Assembly: GCA_031265595.1 (NCBI GenBank)
Contig: JAISCM010000171.1
Span: 1-7,326, forward strand
Reading direction: 5' to 3'
DNA: 7,326 nucleotides
Source of the DNA: Tannerellaceae bacterium
Lineage (GTDB): Bacteria; Bacteroidota; Bacteroidia; Bacteroidales; Tannerellaceae
The translations under genes and the position numbers were made by a program. Each line of letters begins with the position of its first letter. Within the stretch, counting starts at the first letter, position 1. This document shows, piece by piece, positions 1 to 6,188 of this stretch. Below the pieces are notes generated by a model. The model was given only the letters and a program-made list of their open reading frames with translations. It did no database searches and had not been told where the DNA came from.

Positions 1-488
1 TTGAAATAAAGAAACACAAAAAACACCAACAAACAAAACAACTGCCCATACCCCGTATCGCCCGCTAAATGAAAAGGAAAATGAAACAACTGCCAAACCG
101 GATAGGGAGAAGCATACCCCCCTCTATGCGTAGGCGTACCATAAGGGAAAACACCATTCTTCAAATTCTCACTCCAAAAAGCCAACGCCGACCAACGGTC
201 TACATCCACAGCATACCGGTCTATATACTGCATCAATAAAAAAGCCAATAACAAAATAAACCCGGCAACAAGCACAAAAAAGAAAGCCCTTTGCTGCATA
301 CCCTTATATTGAGTAAGCTTAAACACCCCCCATACAAACAACGGATAAGCCACCAACAGATACAGAACTTTCACCTCAGCAACCGGATTGTATTTAATAC
401 AAAAGATGAGGTTCACAAACAAATAGATACCCCAGGAGAATACCCTTATCGCTCTGTCTTTATCAAAGCCTGTAATGAAACGATTCAT
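1..488 (-). CDS. Integral membrane protein, GT-C glycosyltransferase-like (partial, N-terminal part)
   Basis: Reading the minus strand from the ATG at 488 gives 162 uninterrupted codons that run off the left edge, so only the N-terminus is present. Hydrophobic segments lie at about residues 14-32, 41-56 and 66-88, with a fourth starting near 145. Between the third and fourth is a polar loop with D95 and D97-R98-W99, then an FW and a 'GVFPYG' segment. This layout (a membrane helix, then an acidic residue pair in the first long loop) is typical of GT-C fold sugar transferases and of uncharacterised Bacteroidota membrane proteins that resemble them. The acidic pair would be the candidate catalytic site, which is inference. 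The gene is divergent from rdgB and has a TAnnTTTG promoter motif about 54 bases upstream. No specific family name can be given from this fragment; it could be another polytopic membrane protein. Confidence 0.75.
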   Translation of the reverse strand, partial: MNRFITGFDKDRAIRVFSWGIYLFVNLIFCIKYNPVAEVKVLYLLVAYPLFVWGVFKLTQYKGMQQRAFFFVLVAGFILLLAFLLMQYIDRYAVDVDRWSALAFWSENLKNGVFPYGTPTHRGGYASPYPVWQLFHFPFHLAGDTGYGQLFCLLVFFVFLYF

Positions 489-541
489 ATAGTATCTTTT
501 TGAAGTCAAAATTTTTGATTTTAATTTCATCATTCAAAGTA

Positions 542-549
542 CAAAATTA
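542..549 (-). promoter_or_regulatory. Bacteroidota -7 promoter element for the membrane protein gene
   Basis: The minus strand reads TAATTTTG, an exact match to the Bacteroidota -7 consensus TAnnTTTG. A transcript would start near 538, leaving a leader of about 50 bases before the ATG at 488. No TTTG is found at the expected -33 distance, so the call rests on the -7 element and its position alone. The rest of the 489-679 divergent intergenic stretch is AT-rich and holds nothing else I can name. On the plus strand the best candidate for rdgB is TATATTTA at 654-661, one mismatch from consensus and too weak to call separately. Confidence 0.4.
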
Positions 550-679
550 CAAAAAGTTTTTACTATTTTACATCAATGACCACCAAACCGGAATATATAC
601 TGCGCACTACATGGTTTTGTGCATTACCTGAAATAAAATCAATCCTTTATCGTTATATTTATCTAAACATGTTGATAAA

Positions 680-1264
680 ATGGTTACTGAATTGGTATTT
701 GCTACTAATAATAAACATAAGCTGGGGGAGGTGCGGCAGATCATCTCTGATAGGGTGAGGTTGCTTTCTTTGGCTGATATTGCTTGTTATGATGATATAG
801 CGGAGACGGCTGATACGTTGGAAGGGAATGCTTTGTTAAAGGCACGGTATATCAGGCAGGGGTATGGGTATGATTGTTTTGCTGATGATACGGGGCTTGA
901 AGTGGAGGCGCTGAACAATGCGCCGGGTGTATATTCTGCCCGGTATGCAGGGGAGGGGAACGATGCGTCGGCTAATATGGATAAGCTTCTTTGCCAAATG
1001 CAGGGGCTGGAGAATAGGAAGGCGCGGTTTCGCACGGTTATAGCACTTATTGTGCAGGACAAAGAGTATCTGTTTGAAGGTATTATCAAGGGCGCTATTC
1101 TGACGGAAAGGAGGGGGGAGGCTGGCTTTGGTTACGATCCCTTGTTTGTGCCGGAGGGGTATGTGCAGACGTTTGCCCAGATGGGGCATGAGTTGAAGAA
1201 TTTGATAAGCCACCGGGCCTTAGCTGTGAAAGAATTAGCCACATTTTTATCTACTTATTCCTAA
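680..1264 (+). CDS. rdgB: Non-canonical purine NTP pyrophosphatase (RdgB/HAM1 family)
   Basis: Cytosolic enzyme that hydrolyses dITP, ITP and XTP to the monophosphate and pyrophosphate, keeping deaminated purines out of DNA and RNA. The 194-residue length is normal for the family. Hallmarks seen: the N-terminal '[12 protein letters not shown]' (residues 7-18; T9, N10 and K14 in the nucleotide-binding loop), 'DDTGLEV' at 69-75 with the catalytic acidic residues, '[11 protein letters not shown]' at 81-91, 'GFGYDPLF' at 149-156 for base recognition, and 'KN..SHR' at 173-179. The ATG at 680 puts the conserved N-terminal strand at the very start, so it is the natural choice; the ATG at 669 is out of frame. 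Its TAA shares a base with the ATG of porZ (TAATG), which suggests one transcript and coupled translation. The coding strand is rich in G and T, unlike nadA and the methyltransferase gene. Confidence 0.95.
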   Translation: MVTELVFATNNKHKLGEVRQIISDRVRLLSLADIACYDDIAETADTLEGNALLKARYIRQGYGYDCFADDTGLEVEALNNAPGVYSARYAGEGNDASANMDKLLCQMQGLENRKARFRTVIALIVQDKEYLFEGIIKGAILTERRGEAGFGYDPLFVPEGYVQTFAQMGHELKNLISHRALAVKELATFLSTYS

Positions 1265-3543
1265 TGAAACGGCTGTTAATTGTATGTATTTGCCTGTTCA
1301 GCTTATCGCAAACGGGGTATCTGAAAGGCGCCGACACCTGGCGGTCGTATCTGTCTTATCACAATACGAGCCTGGTGGCCGAAGGGAATAATCATGTATT
1401 TGCTGTAGCCAATGGCTCGCTGTATAGTTATAATAAAGAAGATAAAAGTATTGCTTATTATGCTAAGGAGACGAATCCTGCCTTGAGTGATAATAATATC
1501 ATAAGCATCCGGTTTAGTTCTGATGAAAATACGTTGATCATTACCTACCTGAATGGCAATATTGATTTGCTGGGAGATAAAGGAGTAACCAACCTCCCGT
1601 TTCTGATGGAAAACAATAGTATCCAAAACAAAGAGGTAACCTCTATTTATACGGATAAGAGCACAGCTTACTTAGCTGCCGGATTCGGTATTATAGTGAT
1701 AGATCTTCAGCGAAAAGAGATAAAAGAAACCTATCGCCTGAATACGCCTGTTTCGTCTGTTGCTATCAAAGATACGTATATATATGCGGCTACCGGAAGC
1801 AGTGTATTGAAGGCTTCGCTCAATGATAATCTGATAGATCCCAATAACTGGAAGCCTGATCATACCATACAGGCGGATAATACGATCCGGCAATTGGCTG
1901 TATTTAAGAATACGTTATGCTTCCTTGTAAGAGGCAAGGGTATTTACTATCAGGCGGATAATAGTACAAAAACAGTATTGGCCAACGCTTCCCTTACGGG
2001 TATGAAGGTAGAGAATGGCCTGCTGCTTGCCCATTCTGCCAATGAATTATTTATCTATTCTTCATTGACCGAAAGGGAAAAAGGAAGCTTTAGCGATATA
2101 AGGGATGTATCTTGTACGAAAGACAGCCGGAAATATTGGTTGGCCGCCGGCGAAAAGGGCATTACAGGGATCGAACGGACAAACGCCAATCAATACCAAC
2201 TTATCGTAAGCGATATAAATAGTAACAGCCCCATTCGCAACTATGCCGATTTCCTTACCATGCACAACAGCAAGCTATACGTGGCCGGTGGAGGAAGAGG
2301 GACAGACCGCCTCTACAGAGCAGGAACAGTTATGCTATACAATACACAGGAACAAAGCTGGAACAACATCCCCCCCATAAGCGGATTAGAAGATGCCACC
2401 AGCATAGCTGTAGACAAAAACGATGACAATCATCTATTCGTCTCTACCTGGGGAGGAGGCGTCTTCGAACTAAAAGATAATGAATTAGTCAAAAGATATA
2501 ACGATACCAACAGCCCGCTGCAAAATGCTCTTCCATCCGGTTATTACACCCGCGTAGAAGGCCTCTGCTTCGATAAGAACAATAATCTGTGGATGACGAA
2601 CAGCAGCGTTTCAGACGTAATAAAAGTACTAAAGGCGGATGGAAGCTGGGCATCTATCCCTATACCGGGAGTAGCCAATGCTGCCTTAGCAGATAAAATA
2701 CTCATCACCGCCAATGGCGATAAGTGGGTAAACCTTGCCCGGGCCGATAGAAGCGGTATATTAGTATTTAACGAAAGAAGTGAGCTGGACAACAGCGCCG
2801 GCTACGACTTCTATCATTTCAGTACCCTACACGACCGGGATGGAAACATAGGAGCTTCCGAATTTTACTGTATAACAGAAGACAAAAACAATACCCTGTG
2901 GATAGGAACCAACCGGGGGGCTATCCTGCTGTATAACCCATCCAATGCCTTAGTAAATAAAGAAAAAACAAGCTTCAACAGAATTATCTATACAGACGAA
3001 AACGGAGAGAGCCAGGCTTTCTTAAAAGATGAAAAGGTAAAAGCCATAGCCGTAGACGGAGGAAACCGCAAATGGCTGGGTACAGGAAGCGACGGCCTTT
3101 ACTTAGTAAGCGAAGACGGAACCCAGGTAATCGAACACTTCAGGGCCGAAAATTCTCCTTTGCTATCCAACGCGATTGAAAGCCTCGCTATTAATAATAA
3201 AACGGGCGAAGTATTCATTGGCACAGACAAGGGACTGGTTTCGTACTGGGGCGATGCAACCGAAGGAAGCGAAAGCTACTCCGATGTATATGCCTACCCC
3301 AACCCTGTAAGGCCTGCCTTTAATCAAAAGGTGATCATTACCGGTTTGATGGAAAACTCGAATGTGAAAATTACAGACGTAAAAGGCAATCTTATTTACC
3401 AGACTAAATCGGTAGGCGGGCAGATAAGCTGGGATTGCCGCAGCAAAAGTAGCCAGTACGTAGCCGCCGGTGTCTATTTAGTAATAGCTGCCACGCCGGA
3501 AGCCAAAGAAAGCGTAGTAACAAAGATTGCCGTTGTGCAATAA
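1264..3543 (+). CDS. porZ: PorZ-like type IX secretion system protein: beta-propellers with C-terminal sorting domain
   Basis: 759 residues, close to P. gingivalis PorZ, the surface protein that works with the PorU sortase, PorV and PorQ in the T9SS attachment complex. A signal peptide lies at about 1-23 (MKRLL, then a hydrophobic core); there is no G/A/S-C lipobox, so it is probably exported by signal peptidase I. Beta-propeller repeats follow, clearest in the second half, where two-component-regulator-propeller blades recur ('NNNLWMTNS', 'NNTLWIGTNRGAILLY', 'GNRKWLGTGSDGLYLV', 'GEVFIGTDKGLVSY'). From about residue 675 there is a type A T9SS C-terminal domain: YPNPV at 678-682, 'KITDVKGNLIY', W723-D724-C725-R726 and GVYLV at 736-740. 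The usual motif is WDGR, so Cys725 is unusual. Translation is probably coupled to rdgB. Codon choice changes around position 2220. Family assignment is strong; the name porZ, rather than a paralogous propeller protein, is a good inference. Confidence 0.85.
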   Translation: MKRLLIVCICLFSLSQTGYLKGADTWRSYLSYHNTSLVAEGNNHVFAVANGSLYSYNKEDKSIAYYAKETNPALSDNNIISIRFSSDENTLIITYLNGNIDLLGDKGVTNLPFLMENNSIQNKEVTSIYTDKSTAYLAAGFGIIVIDLQRKEIKETYRLNTPVSSVAIKDTYIYAATGSSVLKASLNDNLIDPNNWKPDHTIQADNTIRQLAVFKNTLCFLVRGKGIYYQADNSTKTVLANASLTGMKVENGLLLAHSANELFIYSSLTEREKGSFSDIRDVSCTKDSRKYWLAAGEKGITGIERTNANQYQLIVSDINSNSPIRNYADFLTMHNSKLYVAGGGRGTDRLYRAGTVMLYNTQEQSWNNIPPISGLEDATSIAVDKNDDNHLFVSTWGGGVFELKDNELVKRYNDTNSPLQNALPSGYYTRVEGLCFDKNNNLWMTNSSVSDVIKVLKADGSWASIPIPGVANAALADKILITANGDKWVNLARADRSGILVFNERSELDNSAGYDFYHFSTLHDRDGNIGASEFYCITEDKNNTLWIGTNRGAILLYNPSNALVNKEKTSFNRIIYTDENGESQAFLKDEKVKAIAVDGGNRKWLGTGSDGLYLVSEDGTQVIEHFRAENSPLLSNAIESLAINNKTGEVFIGTDKGLVSYWGDATEGSESYSDVYAYPNPVRPAFNQKVIITGLMENSNVKITDVKGNLIYQTKSVGGQISWDCRSKSSQYVAAGVYLVIAATPEAKESVVTKIAVVQ

Positions 3544-3546
3544 GCC

Positions 3547-4479
3547 TTATAAGCCTAATTGCCGGGATAGTTCGAGCATCCGGCGGATAGGCCGTATGGC
3601 TTTTGCCTGTATGGCGCTATCTATACGTATTTCGGGCGTTTCATATTTCAGACAGTTATAAAGCTTTTCCATGGTATTCAAACGCATAAAACTACATTCG
3701 TTGCAGGCGCAGGTACTATCGTTCGGAGGGGCCGGGATAAACGTTTTGTCCGGGCTTTTCTTTTGCATTTCGTGAATTACGCCGCTTTCTGTAGCTACAA
3801 TGAATTGCTGGCTGCCCGACTGAACGGTATGCCGCAGCAGGGCGGCTGTAGATCCTACAAAATCGGATACCTGTATGATGGGTTGCTTACATTCGGGATG
3901 GGTAATGATCTCGGCTTCGGGATACTGTTCTTTCAGTGTTAGTATCTTTTCAAGTGAAAACTGTTCGTGTACATGGCAGGCGCCGTTCCAAAGCAGCATC
4001 GTGCGGCCGGTGATGCTATTGATGTAATTCCCCAGGTTTCTGTCTGGGCCAAACAGTATCTTGGTATCTGGTGGAAAACTATCCACTATCTGCCGGGCAT
4101 TGGTTGAAGTAACTACTATATCTGTTACGGCTTTCACCGCAGCCGTTGTATTTACGTAAGAAATAACGGTGTAGCCGGGATGCTGGTTTACAAACGCTGT
4201 AAACGCATCTGCCGGGCAGCTATCGGCAAGCGAGCAACCAGCCTCCAGGTCGGGCACCAGCACTTTCTTATCCGGACAAAGTATCTTAGCCGTTTCGCCC
4301 ATGAAATGAACGCCGCATAGCACGATTATATCTGCCGTAGCCTCTGCCGCCCATTGGGCCAACGCCAGGCTATCCCCTACAAAATCGGCTATATCCTGTA
4401 TATCGCCCGTCTGGTAATAATGGGCCAGGATAAGCGCATTCTTTTCTTTTCGTAACTTGTTTATTTCTTCCTTCATCAT
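3547..4479 (-). CDS. nadA: Quinolinate synthase NadA
   Basis: [4Fe-4S] enzyme that condenses iminoaspartate with dihydroxyacetone phosphate to give quinolinate in de novo NAD synthesis; cytosolic. Seen: 'NALILAHYYQ' and 'DFVGDSLALA' near the N-terminus, 'GVHFMGETAKIL', 'LEAGCSLADSC', 'YVNTTAAVKA', 'TSTNA', 'FGPDRNLG', 'WNGACHVHE', 'HPEC', 'GSTAALL', 'ATESGV' and 'CACNECSFM'. Numbering from the ATG at 4479, the likely cluster ligands are the Cys of GCS (about 82), of NGAC (about 168) and of ECSFM (about 262). About 310 residues is normal for the short NadA class. A TTG nine bases upstream extends the frame, but it lies inside a perfect -7 promoter motif and is not a credible start; ATG 4479 or ATG 4476 is preferred. 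The gene converges on porZ with a 3-base gap. nadB and nadC are not in the window. Confidence 0.95.
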   Translation of the reverse strand: MMKEEINKLRKEKNALILAHYYQTGDIQDIADFVGDSLALAQWAAEATADIIVLCGVHFMGETAKILCPDKKVLVPDLEAGCSLADSCPADAFTAFVNQHPGYTVISYVNTTAAVKAVTDIVVTSTNARQIVDSFPPDTKILFGPDRNLGNYINSITGRTMLLWNGACHVHEQFSLEKILTLKEQYPEAEIITHPECKQPIIQVSDFVGSTAALLRHTVQSGSQQFIVATESGVIHEMQKKSPDKTFIPAPPNDSTCACNECSFMRLNTMEKLYNCLKYETPEIRIDSAIQAKAIRPIRRMLELSRQLGL

Positions 4480-4485
4480 AATAGG

Positions 4486-4493
4486 CAAAGTTA
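4486..4493 (-). promoter_or_regulatory. Bacteroidota -7 promoter element of nadA
   Basis: The minus strand reads TAACTTTG, an exact TAnnTTTG match. TTTC, one base off the -33 TTTG, sits 21 bases further upstream (4515-4518), a reasonable spacing. Only six bases separate the motif from ATG 4479, so the mRNA should start within a few bases of the start codon. This decides against the upstream TTG at 4488. Confidence 0.6.
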
Positions 4494-4671
4494 CGACATT
4501 CTTCTTACATTTGCGAAACTTCCTGATTTTTAGTTTTCCACAATTTATTATTATATTTCTTTCTATTATAAATTCAAAAATAAATTCTTTATGATGATGA
4601 TAGGGTGTTGAAACGGTTTATTGTTTTATCCGGATATAGTTGCTTATTTCGTTATTAGTACGAAGGCGATA

Positions 4672-4693
4672 GTTATTGATAAGTTATTAACAA
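4672..4693 (+). repeat. Tandem pair of 11-bp imperfect repeats (GTTATT type)
   Basis: GTTATTGATAA at 4672-4682 is followed directly by GTTATTAACAA at 4683-4693, matching at 9 of 11 positions. A third, weaker copy, GTTATTAGTAC, begins at 4651. The starts are 21 and 11 bases apart, about two and one helical turns, so all would face the same side of the DNA. The region is AT-rich, so chance is a serious alternative. Confidence 0.4.
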
Positions 4694-4858
4694 CCGGTCT
4701 GTACTTTTATTAGTTGGTTGTCTACTATTTACGGTTTTTCATTAACAAGAGGCTTATAAGTGCGGATGTGGAAAAAAAATGATTGCCTACTGCTCGCTTT
4801 CCGGTGAATCATTTGCCTCGAAACAGGCTGATAAATGAAAGGTAAAAAGTTTGGTAGA

Positions 4859-4884
4859 TTTATATAATAGCGGCTATATATAAA
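4859..4884. repeat. AT-rich inverted repeat upstream of the trmH-family gene
   Basis: A dyad centred on G4872: ATAGC at 4867-4871 pairs with GCTAT at 4873-4877, and the symmetry continues through seven more A-T pairs (4859-4865 with 4878-4884) after a single bulged A at 4866. The near-absent loop suits a protein-binding dyad better than a terminator, and no T-run follows. It lies about 110 bases before the preferred start of the methyltransferase gene. No regulator is recognised. Confidence 0.35.
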
Positions 4885-4968
4885 AAATTGGATGCTGCAA
4901 TACGTACAGCCTTCTTTCTATTCACTATTTATGAGAATCTTTTGAACGAGGTTTCAACATGAAATCAT

Positions 4969-4976
4969 TACTTTTG
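4969..4976 (+). promoter_or_regulatory. Bacteroidota -7 promoter element of the trmH-family gene
   Basis: TACTTTTG is an exact TAnnTTTG match. A TTTG lies upstream at 4941-4944, but 24 bases away, slightly long for a -33 element. The motif falls inside the first codons of the longer reading frame (ATG 4959) and 18 bases before ATG 4995, so if it is used the protein must start at 4995. Against this, a GAGG at 4948-4951 sits at ribosome-binding distance from ATG 4959. Confidence 0.5.
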
Positions 4977-4994
4977 CACCCAAACGTTCATCGC

Positions 4995-5525
4995 ATGCGT
5001 AAGTTAAAGATTACAGAACTGAACAGGCTTACTGCCGAGGCCTTTAAAGACAGTACGAAGATCCCCCTGGTAGTGGTGTTAGACCATGTAAGGAGCCTGA
5101 ATAATGTAGGTTCGGTATTCCGCACAGCAGACGCCTTTAGGGTAGAGGCCGTTTACCTTTGTGGAATAACCGCCTGCCCGCCCCACCCGGAAATTCACAA
5201 AACAGCCCTCGGAGCCGAAGATACTGTAGATTGGATCTATTATAAAGACACACCGGAAGCAATTGATACGCTAAAGAAAGCAGGATATACCCTGTGCGTA
5301 GCCGAACAAACGGAAGGAAGCATCCGGCTGGATACACTCGTCCTGGAAAAAGGCCGGAAATATGCCATTATCTTTGGCAATGAAGTAAAAGGCGTGCAAC
5401 AGGAGGTGGTTGATAACTGCGATCTATGTGTTGAAATCCCCCAATATGGTACAAAACATTCGTTGAATGTATCCGTATCCGCCGGCATCATCATCTGGGA
5501 TCTATATAAGCAACTATCAGATTAA
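4995..5525 (+). CDS. TrmH/SpoU family RNA 2'-O-methyltransferase
   Basis: SPOUT-class, SAM-dependent enzyme expected to methylate ribose 2'-OH in tRNA or rRNA; the target base cannot be told from sequence. Numbering from ATG 4995 (176 residues), motif 1 is 'RSLNNVGSVFRTADAF' at 33-48 with N37 and the catalytic-type R43. Motif 2 is 'IIFGNEVKGV' at 125-134. Motif 3 is 'IPQYGTKHSLNVSVSAGI' at 148-165, which forms the trefoil-knot SAM pocket. No N-terminal substrate-binding extension is present, so this is the minimal form. The frame extends 12 codons upstream to ATG 4959, but those residues carry a perfect -7 promoter motif and precede 'MRKLKITELN', where Bacteroidales relatives, as I recall them, begin. 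The stop overlaps the convergent DUF4294 gene by 9 bases. Confidence 0.92.
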   Translation: MRKLKITELNRLTAEAFKDSTKIPLVVVLDHVRSLNNVGSVFRTADAFRVEAVYLCGITACPPHPEIHKTALGAEDTVDWIYYKDTPEAIDTLKKAGYTLCVAEQTEGSIRLDTLVLEKGRKYAIIFGNEVKGVQQEVVDNCDLCVEIPQYGTKHSLNVSVSAGIIIWDLYKQLSD

Positions 5526-6119
5526 CCCGTTTTCAACAAGCACTACGATACGCTCCGTCAGCGCATCCGCCCCCTTCGGATCATATTCACTTTTCAGACT
5601 AACGCCGAACACACCGGCAAAGAGATTCCAAAACCCTGCACGAAAACTCCCCAGATACGCCTTCAACAGATTATAACTCGACTGATTACACTCCCTGTCT
5701 ATCAGTTTGATCAATAACTTACCTTGCGAGAAAGTAAGCTTTCTCAGTTCAGGCTTGTATTGCTTAAACAAATCCTTTTCCATTTGTTTGAGATGCCTTT
5801 CCTTCGATTTCTCATCAGGAAGCGTCTCCATATACTCATACGTCTCAATCAATGTATCATAAATCAACCGGGCATAAGGCAGCGTACGTTTCACATCCCT
5901 CACCAGCCTGGTATACTTCTCCTGCTCCTTCTTATTTTTAAAACGAATCTCCGGATACACATACACATCCCTCAAATGCACAATCGCTATCGTATCGCCC
6001 TTATCAATATAAGCCCTCTGCACATCAGCCGGAATCGTATTCATCTTGATCTGCTGTGCATACCCCTCCAGGCAGCACAGCATACATACAACCCATAAAG
6101 TCCATTTCACTTTATTCAT
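5517..6119 (-). CDS. DUF4294 domain-containing exported protein
   Basis: A 200-residue protein of a Bacteroidota family with no established function. From ATG 6119 it starts with a signal peptide: basic MNKVK, a hydrophobic core containing three cysteines, and a probable cleavage after 'EGYA', leaving QQ at the mature N-terminus. The cysteines lack a proper lipobox. The mature part is charged and mostly helical in character ('RLVRDVKRTLPYARLIYDTL', 'KERHLKQMEKDLFKQYKPEL'), with 'LIKLIDRECNQSSYNLLKAYLG' and 'FRAGFWNLFAGVFGV' toward the C-terminus. A TTG nine bases upstream keeps the frame open, but it lies inside a perfect -7 promoter motif and is rejected. The 3' end overlaps the RNA methyltransferase gene tail to tail. 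The coding strand is G/T-rich, like rdgB. Probably periplasmic; the role is unknown. Confidence 0.85.
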   Translation of the reverse strand: MNKVKWTLWVVCMLCCLEGYAQQIKMNTIPADVQRAYIDKGDTIAIVHLRDVYVYPEIRFKNKKEQEKYTRLVRDVKRTLPYARLIYDTLIETYEYMETLPDEKSKERHLKQMEKDLFKQYKPELRKLTFSQGKLLIKLIDRECNQSSYNLLKAYLGSFRAGFWNLFAGVFGVSLKSEYDPKGADALTERIVVLVENGLI

Positions 6120-6125
6120 ACCATG

Positions 6126-6133
6126 CAAAAATA
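6126..6133 (-). promoter_or_regulatory. Bacteroidota -7 promoter element of the DUF4294 gene
   Basis: The minus strand reads TATTTTTG, an exact TAnnTTTG match, ending six bases before ATG 6119. This is the same spacing as at nadA and predicts a leader of only a few bases. No TTTG is seen at the -33 distance. Confidence 0.5.
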
Positions 6134-6188
6134 ACAGATTTAGTATAAGAATCCTGCTTTTTTACACTATTTATCTAATACAAACACA

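Larger units (their letters stand above)
4494..4958. other. AT-rich gene-free region between divergent nadA and the trmH-family gene
   Basis: No credible gene on either strand; the longest short frames look random, such as ten codons from the ATG at 4835. Visible structure: TTTTCCACA at 4534-4542 and its exact inverse at 4767-4775 (one mismatch from the DnaA box TTATCCACA); a 10-bp palindrome TATCCGGATA at 4627-4636; three GTTATT-starting repeats at 4651, 4672 and 4683; and an AT-rich dyad at 4859-4884. It could be an extended regulatory region, a remnant of a lost gene, or a DnaA-binding region. I see no recognised riboswitch or terminator. Confidence 0.5.

Noticed and set aside
576..758. 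A 60-codon plus-strand frame overlapping the start of rdgB
   Set aside because: It overlaps rdgB out of frame, resembles no known protein, and lies mainly in AT-rich promoter DNA.
836..1213. A 125-codon minus-strand frame inside rdgB
   Set aside because: A shadow of rdgB, which has full family motifs on the other strand.
3546..3553. CTTATAAG palindrome between porZ and nadA as a terminator
   Set aside because: Eight AT-rich bases with no GC stem, loop or T-run cannot support intrinsic termination.
4486..4488. TTG start for nadA
   Set aside because: It lies inside the TTTG of a perfect -7 promoter motif and precedes the conserved N-terminus; ATG 4479 or 4476 is far more likely.
4835..4867. 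Ten-codon frame starting MKGKKFG upstream of the methyltransferase gene
   Set aside because: Too short, with no promoter or ribosome-binding evidence; expected by chance in AT-rich DNA.
5724..6098. A 124-codon plus-strand frame antisense to the DUF4294 gene
   Set aside because: The opposite strand has a signal peptide, a promoter and a family match; this frame does not.
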